Origin: Ignavibacteriota bacterium
GTDB lineage: Bacteria > Bacteroidota > Ignavibacteria > UBA10030 > UBA6906
Assembly (NCBI GenBank): GCA_003152875.1
Contig: PMBF01000018.1
Span: 42,726 to 75,533, forward strand
DNA length: 32,808 nt
Direction: 5' to 3'
Under the pieces are notes generated by a model. That model worked only from the letters and a program-made list of their open reading frames with translations. It was not told the origin of the DNA and did not search any database. Position 1 is the first letter of the stretch. Every line of letters begins with the position of its first letter. This document shows, one piece after another, positions 15,883 to 22,818 of the stretch. A program made the position numbers and the translations under genes.

Positions 15883-16365
15883 CTACAGTTTGTATCCGAT
15901 TTTCCTCAGGAATTCCTTGCGGGCCTTGATGTCCGTTTCCGTTTCGATCGCCTTCGGTTTGGCGCCGTCGACAACCCCGAGAACCGCTCTCCCCTCCCCG
16001 CTCTCGGCGACGATGACCTCGAGGGGATTTGCCGTTGCGCAGTAGATCCTGCACACTTCGGGCACGGCCTTGATCGTGTTCAGGATGTTGATCGGGAAAC
16101 CGCCTTCCAGGAAGATCATGAAGGTGTGGCCGGCGCCGACGTTTAAGGCATTGGACCTGGCGATCTCCACAAGCCGCTGGTCGTTGCCTGCCCACCGGAC
16201 GAGCGCCGGACCGGACGCTTCGCAGAAGGCGAGGCCGAACTTCATCGCAGGAGCGGTCTGGACGATTGCCTCATAGAGGTCTTCGACGGTCTTGATGAAA
16301 TGAGAATGGCCCAGGATGCAATCCATGTCCTGGGGTTTGTCAATGCTGATGCTCAGGAGATTCAT
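15883..16365 (-). CDS. Adenosine-specific-kinase-like protein (DUF355 family)
   Basis: A 160 aa protein matching the family annotated as adenosine-specific kinase. It has SHFIKTVEDLYEAI, then FGLAFCEASG, ALNVGAGHTFMIFL, GGFPINILNTIKAVPEV and ANPLEVIVAE, and ends GRAVLGVVDG with a short charged tail. The annotation rests on structural work showing adenosine-site binding; the cellular reaction is uncertain. Its ATG overlaps the stop of the SixA-like gene (ATGA), so the two are translationally coupled. Adenosine deaminase is two genes further upstream in the same operon, which fits a role in adenosine handling. Confidence 0.9.
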   Translation of the reverse strand: MNLLSISIDKPQDMDCILGHSHFIKTVEDLYEAIVQTAPAMKFGLAFCEASGPALVRWAGNDQRLVEIARSNALNVGAGHTFMIFLEGGFPINILNTIKAVPEVCRIYCATANPLEVIVAESGEGRAVLGVVDGAKPKAIETETDIKARKEFLRKIGYKL

Positions 16366-16910
16366 GTGCGCTCCGGTGGAAGTGGAGGTGAGGCGAGCAG
16401 TGCGTGCATTGCCGAGGGGGGCATCAGCCAGTGCAGGACCGCCTCCGGACGCCCGCCTGTCGCGCGCATGGTCAGCCGCGCGGCCGTTCCCGGGGCCATA
16501 GCCACCGATGTCGGGGCGGACCCCGCGATCAGGAATCCGATGAAACTGCCCACATCGGGTTGGTGCCCCACCGCCACGATGCTCTGTTCCCCCGCGCGCC
16601 GCAGGACGAGGAGTTCCTCGAGGAGATCCCCGTTGCGGAACCCGGGTTCGAGCGCCATGTTTATCGCACAGCGGACCGGCGCCGGGAACGCCGAACCGAT
16701 CAGCTCTCCCGTCTGCACGGCGCGCCGGAGCGAGCTCGTGAGGATGAGCGCAGGAGGTCGTTCCAAGCGCGCCAACAGCCGGCCGACCACTCTGGCGTCA
16801 TCGGTTCCGCGGGAGGTCAGGGGGCGTTCGCCGTCATGAGGAGCGCCCGAGGTGACCCCCGCCGCCTCGGCATGGCGCACAAGCACCAGGGAAATCGTGT
16901 CGCTGTGCAT
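16362..16910 (-). CDS. SixA-like histidine phosphatase
   Basis: A 182 aa member of the histidine phosphatase superfamily. The phospho-acceptor His and its Arg are in LVLVRHAEA near residue 12. RPLTSRGTDDARVVGRLL, a LTSSLRRAVQTGELI segment and the second catalytic His in VAVGHQPDVGSFIG follow in SixA order. SixA removes phosphate from histidine-phosphotransfer domains; related proteins act on small phosphoesters. The ATG at 16910 is preferred over an upstream TTG at 16931. The stop overlaps the next start by 4 bp. A His-Ala at the RHG position (RHA) is normal for the SixA branch. Confidence 0.88.
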   Translation of the reverse strand: MHSDTISLVLVRHAEAAGVTSGAPHDGERPLTSRGTDDARVVGRLLARLERPPALILTSSLRRAVQTGELIGSAFPAPVRCAINMALEPGFRNGDLLEELLVLRRAGEQSIVAVGHQPDVGSFIGFLIAGSAPTSVAMAPGTAARLTMRATGGRPEAVLHWLMPPSAMHALLASPPLPPERT

Positions 16911-16920
16911 ACGAGCGGCG

Positions 16921-17433
16921 TCAGTCGGCAAGTTTTGGATTCCGCGGAACGAACGTTACGGACTGTTCGGCCAGCGTGCGAGCTCCGTACTTTATTCCCC
17001 GGATCGTCACCGTGAGTTCCTCGCCGGCCACGGCCAGCCAGGGGTCGGGGGTCTTCAAGACAGCGCGGCCCACCAGGGTCACCGTCCGGCTGCTCCGGGG
17101 AAGGACCGAATCGGTGGCCAGCGGAACAAACCGGTTGTTGTACTGGTAGGGAATGTTCCTCGAGGCGACGCGCGCGTAGGCATCGGTAAAGGTGAGGCTC
17201 GCCTTCCCCTCGTCATGAAACGTGAGAATGATTCGCGTAACGAACTCCTCGTCAATCTCATAGGCCGCCGCGAACTCATAGCGAACGGGCTGCAACGGAT
17301 CCCTGACCGTAAACAACTCGCACTGGCATCCTCCTGTCGTCACCCGGTACGCAATGCCGCGCGGCGTCAGGCTTGTCGAGGCGCATCCCGCCAGCAGCAC
17401 TCCCGCCGTGATGATGGGAAGAGTCAGGCGCAT
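16921..17433 (-). CDS. Putative lipoprotein of unknown function
   Basis: A 170 aa protein with a clear lipoprotein signal (MRLTLPIITAGVLLAGCAS, lipobox LLAGC). The mature part contains a CQCELF cysteine pair and alternating hydrophobic strands (VTRIILTFHDE, ASLTFTDAYARVAS, RTVTLVGRAVLKTPDP, LTVTIRGIKYG), suggesting a beta-sandwich. I do not recognise the family. ATG 17433 starts at the signal peptide. An in-frame ATG at 17478 that overlaps the adenosine deaminase stop would add 15 polar residues. Spacing to neighbours is 10 bp downstream and 41 bp upstream, so it is co-transcribed. Confidence 0.75.
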   Translation of the reverse strand: MRLTLPIITAGVLLAGCASTSLTPRGIAYRVTTGGCQCELFTVRDPLQPVRYEFAAAYEIDEEFVTRIILTFHDEGKASLTFTDAYARVASRNIPYQYNNRFVPLATDSVLPRSSRTVTLVGRAVLKTPDPWLAVAGEELTVTIRGIKYGARTLAEQSVTFVPRNPKLAD

Positions 17434-17474
17434 GATTGTGCGCCTCGGGTCACCGCCACGGGCAGATGTCCCGC

Positions 17475-18584
17475 TCATCTGCGGGACCGTTCCGTGATCT
17501 TCTCGCGGCCTTTGCGCGCCTTAGCGTAGCCCGGTTTGATCACGTCGTAGATCATCTTGATCCGCCGGTTGTAGGGGATGAAGGCGCTCTTCATGGCGTT
17601 GATGGTCAGTTTTTCGAGGTCATCGAGCCCGAGCTTGAACGCCTTGTGCGCCAGATGGAATTCCTTCGTCATCGTGGTGTCGCTCATCAGCCGGTCGTCC
17701 GTGTTGAGCGTCACGCGGAAGCGGTAACGATAATAGAGTCCGAAGGGGTGTTCCTCGACGGATTCGACGGCGCCGGTGTCGACGTTGCTCGTGAGGCAGA
17801 TCTCGAGCGGCAGGCGCTTATCCAGGATGTATTGTGCAAGGTATCCCATCTTCACGATCTTCCCGGGTTCGTGGGGGTCCAGCCCGATGTCCTCGATCAG
17901 CCGCGTAGCATGCCCGATGCGGTGAGCCCCGCACCACTGGATCGCCTGCCAGATGCTCTCCTTGCCGAAGGCTTCTCCCGCATGAATCGTGATGTTGAAG
18001 TTCTCCCGCTGGATGTAGTGGAACGCGTCGACATGTTTCTTGGGCGGGAAGCCTCCTTCCTCACCGGCAAGATCGAAACCCACGACACCCCGCTCCCGGA
18101 AGTCGACCGCAAGCTCCGCCATTTCCTGAGAGAGGTTCATGTTGCGCATGGCGCAGATGATGAGCCCGAACTCAACGCCGAAATCCTCCCTGCCGCGCTC
18201 GAGGCCCCTGAGCACGGCATTCACCACGCCGTCCCAGTGCAGACCCTTCTCCGTGTGGAACAGCGGAGAGAACCGTGTCTCAACATAGACCACGCCGTCG
18301 TTAACCATGTCCTCCATCATCTCATAGGAGACCCGTTCAAGCGCTTCCTCGGACTGCATCACGGCAGTGGTATGGGTGAACCCTTCGAGATAGAGAGGGA
18401 GGCTTCCCCTCTGGGCTCCCCGGTGGAACCAGACACCGAGCTCGCCGGGGTCTTCGGTGGGGAGCGCAGAGTAGCCGGCGTCTCGCGCCAGCTCGATGAT
18501 GGTGGTGGCCCGGAGTCCGCCGTCGAGATGATCGTGCAGGAGGACCTTCGGGATCGCGCGCAGGAGAGTCTCTGAGATCTTCAT
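17475..18584 (-). CDS. add: Adenosine deaminase
   Basis: A 369 aa TIM-barrel metal-dependent deaminase converting adenosine (or deoxyadenosine) to inosine. Zinc ligands are in the HDHLDG motif (residues ~15-20), HAGE carries the third His and the catalytic Glu, HRIGHATRL the catalytic His, and NTDD the Asp pair. LTSNVDTG replaces the more usual SNVQTG. HDHLDGGLR is the form found in one branch of the family, so AMP or a related nucleoside cannot be excluded as substrate. It is the first gene of the long minus-strand cluster. Its ATG (18584) lies about 40 nt from a promoter candidate. Confidence 0.95.
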   Translation of the reverse strand: MKISETLLRAIPKVLLHDHLDGGLRATTIIELARDAGYSALPTEDPGELGVWFHRGAQRGSLPLYLEGFTHTTAVMQSEEALERVSYEMMEDMVNDGVVYVETRFSPLFHTEKGLHWDGVVNAVLRGLERGREDFGVEFGLIICAMRNMNLSQEMAELAVDFRERGVVGFDLAGEEGGFPPKKHVDAFHYIQRENFNITIHAGEAFGKESIWQAIQWCGAHRIGHATRLIEDIGLDPHEPGKIVKMGYLAQYILDKRLPLEICLTSNVDTGAVESVEEHPFGLYYRYRFRVTLNTDDRLMSDTTMTKEFHLAHKAFKLGLDDLEKLTINAMKSAFIPYNRRIKMIYDVIKPGYAKARKGREKITERSRR

Positions 18585-18623
18585 AGGAGGCGTGCGGGCG
18601 GAGGATTGTTTGTAATTATGCCA

Positions 18624-18651
18624 AATATACAACAAGCGTGCTAAAAAGCAA
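18624..18651 (-). promoter_or_regulatory. Promoter candidate of the adenosine deaminase-led operon
   Basis: On the minus strand TTGCTT (18651-18646), a 16-nt spacer and TATATT (18629-18624) lie in an AT-rich divergent gap. No other convincing promoter is seen until 13045, so this one may serve all eight genes down to 13051. Confidence 0.5.
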
Positions 18652-18658
18652 ACAACCG

Positions 18659-18687
18659 TTGACTTTCACGTTTGGTTTGTCTATATA
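18659..18687 (+). promoter_or_regulatory. Sigma70-type promoter candidate of the NtrC-family regulator
   Basis: TTGACT (18659-18664), a 17-nt spacer and TATATA (18682-18687) form the best vegetative promoter in the window. The predicted transcript starts about 45 nt before the ATG at 18741. It is divergent from the adenosine deaminase promoter, only 7 bp away, so the two could interfere. Confidence 0.65.
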
Positions 18688-18740
18688 ACCACGGTATGTA
18701 GAAGAACGTGCGTTCATTGTACTCATTCTCCTCGGGAGCC

Positions 18741-20105
18741 ATGGCCAAGAAGGATGCGACAATACTTGTCGTAGACGACGAAGAGGCATTCCGTTACATG
18801 CTTTCATCGCTGTTGAGCCGAGCAGGGTACACGGTAGACACGGCGATCGACGGCGTCGCGGCAATCAATGCCGTGCAGTCGAAGCTTTACGACGCAGTTC
18901 TCTGCGACTTGAAAATGCCCAAGGTGGAGGGCAGCGAGGTCCTGAAGTTCATCAAGGCGAATTTCCCATCCGTGGAAGTGGTGATGTTGACCGGCGTCGC
19001 CGATGTCCGGACCGCGGTGGATTGCATCCGGGTCGGCGCATACGACTATATCACAAAACCAACCACGGCAGATGAGCTTCTGACCTCCATTGGGCGCGCG
19101 ATAGAACGCCGGCAGCTGGTGATCGACAACACCGTGATGAAAGGTGTGATCGAGAAGCTGCAGGGGCAGAACGAGATGGTGGGCGAGAGCGAGACGTTCC
19201 GGCGCGTGCTGGACGTCGCGGCAAAAGTCGCGCCCACGGAGTCCACGGTCCTGATCCAGGGCCCCAGCGGAACCGGTAAGGAGCTCATAGCGAATTTCAT
19301 ATACCAGCACAGCGACCGTCAGGGCGAGCCGTTTGTCGCGTTGAACTGCGCCTCGATTCCCGACACGCTGATAGAGTCGGAGTTGTTCGGGCATGAAAAG
19401 GGAGCTTTCACCGACGCCCGGGCAATGAAGCAGGGAATCGTAGAGATCGCCAACAAAGGGACGCTGTTCCTCGACGAAATCGGCGATATCAGTCCCCTCA
19501 TCCAGCCCAAGATCCTGAGGTTCATCCAGACCGGGGAATTCCGGCGCGTCGGAGGCAATACCACACTGCATGCCGACTGCCGCATCCTGTCAGCCACCAA
19601 CAAGAATTTGAAGGAACAGGCGCGGGACGGGAAGTTCCGCGAGGACCTGCTGTACCGGTTGAACGTCATCACCATCGAGCTTCCCTCTCTGCGCCAGCGC
19701 AAGGACGATATCCCCCTCCTGGTCGCATCGTTCCTTCACACGCGGATGAAGACAAAGGTCGAGACCACGATCTCGCCGGAGGCGATGGAGGTGTTGATGG
19801 GGTATGACTGGCCGGGCAATATCCGCGAACTGGAGAACGTCATCGAGCGTGCGGCGATCCTCTGCCGCAACCACGCGATTGAGCCGGCGGACCTGTCGAT
19901 CCCGAGCATGCCATCCACACAGCCCGGGTCGAACCGGGGAGACGACAAGATCGGGACGGCGATTCCGCTCAAGGAGGTCGAGCGACTGCACATTGAGGCG
20001 GTTCTCCGCTCATTCCGCGGCAACAAAGCAGAGACCGCAAAGGTCCTCGGCATCAGCCTCAAGACCCTCTACACGAAGATCCAGCAGTACCAGATGAAGA
20101 TCTGA
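18741..20105 (+). CDS. NtrC-family sigma54-dependent response regulator
   Basis: A 454 aa regulator with three domains. The receiver (1-120) has Asp12/Asp13, phospho-acceptor Asp56 in CDLKMP, a MLTG switch and an ITKP Lys. The AAA+ sigma54-interaction domain has Walker A GPSGTGKE, the sigma54-contact loop GAFTDA (a common form of GAFTGA), Walker B GTLFLDEIGD and the arginine-finger stretch FREDLLYRLNV. The C-terminal Fis-type helix-turn-helix contains NKAETAKVLGISLKTLYTKI. No sensor kinase is adjacent. ATG 18741 follows GGGAG and is preferred over a GTG at 18708. It may regulate the divergent purine/histidine operon, but no binding site was identified. Confidence 0.96.
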   Translation: MAKKDATILVVDDEEAFRYMLSSLLSRAGYTVDTAIDGVAAINAVQSKLYDAVLCDLKMPKVEGSEVLKFIKANFPSVEVVMLTGVADVRTAVDCIRVGAYDYITKPTTADELLTSIGRAIERRQLVIDNTVMKGVIEKLQGQNEMVGESETFRRVLDVAAKVAPTESTVLIQGPSGTGKELIANFIYQHSDRQGEPFVALNCASIPDTLIESELFGHEKGAFTDARAMKQGIVEIANKGTLFLDEIGDISPLIQPKILRFIQTGEFRRVGGNTTLHADCRILSATNKNLKEQARDGKFREDLLYRLNVITIELPSLRQRKDDIPLLVASFLHTRMKTKVETTISPEAMEVLMGYDWPGNIRELENVIERAAILCRNHAIEPADLSIPSMPSTQPGSNRGDDKIGTAIPLKEVERLHIEAVLRSFRGNKAETAKVLGISLKTLYTKIQQYQMKI

Positions 20106-20120
20106 GCAGCGGAGGGGGAG

Positions 20121-20327
20121 TCACTTCCCTGCCGCCCTCTCTTCCCCCTCCCTTGCTGCCTTCGGCAGAAGCTTGGCCCTGTCCGCACGCACCGGCATGC
20201 CCTGCGGGAAACGGTCAAAGGACCGCACTATCTCCCAGGAGTCATCCGGCCACACCACCTCGGCGACATCCGGCACGTAGAGCGTCGCGAACCCCCTCAC
20301 GATGAACCAGAGCGGCAATTCCAGCAC
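20121..20327 (-). CDS. Small ORF of unknown function downstream of the symporter gene
   Basis: A 68-codon frame with GTG start and strongly GC-biased third positions, typical of real genes here. The protein includes PLWFIVRGFATLYVPDVAEV, then WPDDSWEIVRSFDRFPQGMPV, and a charged tail. I do not recognise it. It may be the last gene of the thiamin transcript or the C-terminal fragment of a lost gene; an in-frame stop lies only 6 bp upstream of the GTG. It converges on the regulator gene with 15 bp between stops. The 106 bp between it and the symporter gene hold nothing recognisable. Confidence 0.4.
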   Translation of the reverse strand: MLELPLWFIVRGFATLYVPDVAEVVWPDDSWEIVRSFDRFPQGMPVRADRAKLLPKAAREGEERAAGK

Positions 20328-20433
20328 TGCAAATCAGCCATCCACAGGATTCGGTATCACACCACCGGAGTAGTGCGGCTTGCCCAGGCAAAGGAACTCG
20401 CCGCGTGATTCCAGACAGCCTGCCGGACTGGAT

Positions 20434-21951
20434 TCATTGAGAGGCGCCGGGGGAGTCCGGCGAACGGGCAACCAGACCTGTTCCCCAGACGAGGAGCGAC
20501 GCCGCGAGACCCGGGTACATCGGCTCGATTCCCAGAGGATAGGAGGCGGATGCCCCCAGCTGCTGTGACCACCCGGCAAGCAGCCAGAAGAGGGAGACCA
20601 GCCAGCCTGAAAGCATGCAGAAGAAGGCGTAACGGGGCTTCACCATGAGGCGCGGGAAATACGCCGTCACGAGCGGGATCAGGAGTCCCGGAATGATGAC
20701 CGTGCCGATCGTGTACCAGATCTTGATGACCGACGGAACGGCGAGCGCAAGTGCCACCGATACAACTCCCGCAATCAGGAGTCCCCGCTGGGTCCAGAGG
20801 CGCTCGAGGTCCTCACGAGGTACACCTCCTGACGGCAGGACCGATCCCACAGGGGGAGACTCTCCCTTCATGTTCCCGGCGGACGGGGAGCGTCCCGGAG
20901 CGGGAACCCCGGTTGTTGTGTGCACGCTGAGCCTCCAGATGATGTCACGGCCGAGTGTCGTCGCCGAGACGAATGCCAGCGTGTTCAGGGTGGACATAAT
21001 GGTCGCGAGCATGCCGACATAGAATAGCCCTTTGGCCAGGGGTGGGAGAATTGCCTCCGCGAGCAGTGGATACGCCATGACAGGCTGTTCCAGGCCGGGG
21101 AGTGCCGCGCGGGCATAGAGCCCCGCTGTTGCGGTCATGGCGTCGAAGAGGATCCAGAAGAGGATGGAGATGAGGATGCCGCGCTGTGCCACCGCCGGCG
21201 TTTTGGCGGCGTAACACCGCTGATGGAATGACGGATCAACGAGGGTCCAGAGCGCGATGAAAAACCAGACCACCACGAACTGCACCGTGTTCCCTCCGTT
21301 CCAGGTCAGGTGGAGCGGCGGGACATGTCCGCGGATGAATTCCCAACCGCCGAACTTCGCGTAGGCAAACGGGAGGATCACAGCGAAGCCGATAAACATC
21401 AGGAAGAACTCGAGGATGTCCGTGTTCACGTCGGAACGGAAGCCGCCGGCGTACAGATAGGCTGTCGTGGCAAGCGTCCCCAGCACGACGCACAGGAGGT
21501 AGCTCCACCCCGTCACGAGCTGCAGCAGGACGGCGATCATCAGAATGTACGGGGCCGGCGTCATCAGCAGGAATGTGAGAATGCCGCCGAGGACGGCGGT
21601 CGGGCGACCGTAGGCATCCTGCAGCTTGTCGGGGATGGTTGCAAAGCTGGTAGCGCGGACACGCCGGGCGAGGATCAGCGCGAACACGAGGGCGAAGATA
21701 TAGTAGGGAAGTCCCTGGATGAACCAGTTGGAAATCCCGTAGAGATAGGAGAATTCGCCAACGCCGAGGATCCCCCCGTACCAGGTGGAGACGAGGGTCA
21801 TGACGAACACCGGCGTGGTCAGTGAACGTCCGGCAAGGAGGTATTCCGCAATGTCACCGCTCTTCCGTGCCGTGAGAAAACCGATGAGGAGCACTGCCCC
21901 GAAATAGACGACAATCACGGCCATGTCGGCCGGAGCCAGATGAACTGCCAT
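20434..21951 (-). CDS. Sodium:solute symporter (SSS family), probable thiamin or thiamin-precursor transporter
   Basis: A 505 aa polytopic membrane protein with about 13 helices. SSS-family features are KSGDIAEYLLAGRSL after helix 1, WYGGILGVGEFSYLYG, TIPDKLQDAYG, the AGGFRSDVNTDILEFFLMF stretch, a DPSFHQRCYAAKT loop and STLNTLAFVSATTLGRDI. SSS proteins couple Na+ entry to solute uptake. The substrate is inferred from context: the gene starts 2 bp after the thiamin pyrophosphokinase stop, in an operon under a TPP riboswitch. SSS transporters regulated by TPP riboswitches have been described before as ThiV. A loop near residues 350-380 is unusually long and Gly/Ser/Pro-rich. Confidence 0.9.
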   Translation of the reverse strand: MAVHLAPADMAVIVVYFGAVLLIGFLTARKSGDIAEYLLAGRSLTTPVFVMTLVSTWYGGILGVGEFSYLYGISNWFIQGLPYYIFALVFALILARRVRATSFATIPDKLQDAYGRPTAVLGGILTFLLMTPAPYILMIAVLLQLVTGWSYLLCVVLGTLATTAYLYAGGFRSDVNTDILEFFLMFIGFAVILPFAYAKFGGWEFIRGHVPPLHLTWNGGNTVQFVVVWFFIALWTLVDPSFHQRCYAAKTPAVAQRGILISILFWILFDAMTATAGLYARAALPGLEQPVMAYPLLAEAILPPLAKGLFYVGMLATIMSTLNTLAFVSATTLGRDIIWRLSVHTTTGVPAPGRSPSAGNMKGESPPVGSVLPSGGVPREDLERLWTQRGLLIAGVVSVALALAVPSVIKIWYTIGTVIIPGLLIPLVTAYFPRLMVKPRYAFFCMLSGWLVSLFWLLAGWSQQLGASASYPLGIEPMYPGLAASLLVWGTGLVARSPDSPGASQ

Positions 21952-21953
21952 CG

Positions 21954-22706
21954 TCAGACCTCGCGTTTGGAGCTACGGCCTGCCGGTCGGCGCCCGGTGG
22001 TCGGGGGACTGGCGGGATCCTGCCGGGACGGAAGAAGGGAATCCTGGACGATGATCAGGAGGCTGCCGCTCCTCACCTTCACAGAGAAGGGGGACCGGAT
22101 CACCACATTGCTAACGGCAACCTGCCCCTTGTTGAGTGTCCCGTCGCGCAACGGATAACGGAGGCCGCCGAGGGTGATCCCGTTTACCCTTCCGAAGGGG
22201 ATGAGGCTCACGGTCGTGCCCCGGGGCGACACAATCCTGTTGACGCGCCGGGCGGGGATTGCGCGCCACCCGTCGCCCACGACCGTCAGATGAAAACGGG
22301 AAACGTAGCGCCAGAGGAGCGACAGGTTCGCAAGCGTGAAATCGATCCTGCGGCCAACCGCGCCAACGACGATGACATCCCTCACACTCCCCTTCTTCAA
22401 GAAGTCGAGCGCTTTCTCGAAATCGGTGTTGTCCTGCCTGCTTACGTGGACGAAGAGCGATGAGGCAAAGTACCGGCGGGTTGCCGGCGTGACAGAATCA
22501 AGATCGCCGACGATGACCTCCGGTCTGATCCCAAGCGCGCGGGCGGAGTTTGCGCCTCCGTCCGCAGCGACGATGAGGTCTGACAGGCGCGCCAGCTTCC
22601 GGGCCAGCGTGCGTGAAGGGGGCTCGCCGCTGCAGATCAACAACGCCGTGGCGGGTGCCCTATACCGGGCGGAGGCGATGTTCTTGATATCCAGAGGACG
22701 ATTCAT
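21954..22706 (-). CDS. thiN: Thiamin pyrophosphokinase (ThiN-like)
   Basis: A 250 aa enzyme transferring pyrophosphate from ATP to thiamin to give TPP in the cytoplasm. Family motifs are AADGGAN (47-53), VIVGDLDSV (65-72), DNTDFEKAL (92-100) and GAVGRRIDFTLANL (115-128). The C-terminal half holds the thiamin-binding beta-sandwich (GTTVSLIPFGRV, LRYPLRDG) followed by an Arg/Ser/Pro-rich tail of about 25 residues that normal family members lack. ATG 22706 is chosen because family similarity starts just after it. The open frame runs back to 22895 but overlaps the TonB receptor gene. Its product represses the operon through the riboswitch, closing a feedback loop. Confidence 0.93.
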   Translation of the reverse strand: MNRPLDIKNIASARYRAPATALLICSGEPPSRTLARKLARLSDLIVAADGGANSARALGIRPEVIVGDLDSVTPATRRYFASSLFVHVSRQDNTDFEKALDFLKKGSVRDVIVVGAVGRRIDFTLANLSLLWRYVSRFHLTVVGDGWRAIPARRVNRIVSPRGTTVSLIPFGRVNGITLGGLRYPLRDGTLNKGQVAVSNVVIRSPFSVKVRSGSLLIIVQDSLLPSRQDPASPPTTGRRPAGRSSKREV

Positions 22707-22818
22707 GAGGAATTGACCTTCAATGAACGAGACCGTCATTGTCCCGGGGTAAGCCGGCCGGCATTGGCGACGCCGGGAGATCGCCCAGGCCCTGGGGTCC
22801 GGGTTCCCGGGCGGCCAT

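Noticed and set aside
19401-19425. GAFTDA instead of GAFTGA in the sigma54 activator
   Set aside because: GAFTDA is a common natural form in this family and keeps the critical Thr, so it does not argue for loss of sigma54 contact.
20111-20151. 9-bp inverted repeat GGAGGGGGA / TCCCCCTCC after the NtrC-type gene
   Set aside because: The loop is 23 nt, no T-run follows, and it overlaps the small ORF; too weak to call a terminator.
21953-21963. Isolated GTCAGACCTCG at the thiN stop codon, matching one repeat unit
   Set aside because: It is a single copy without 13-bp phasing, and part of it is coding sequence; probably chance.
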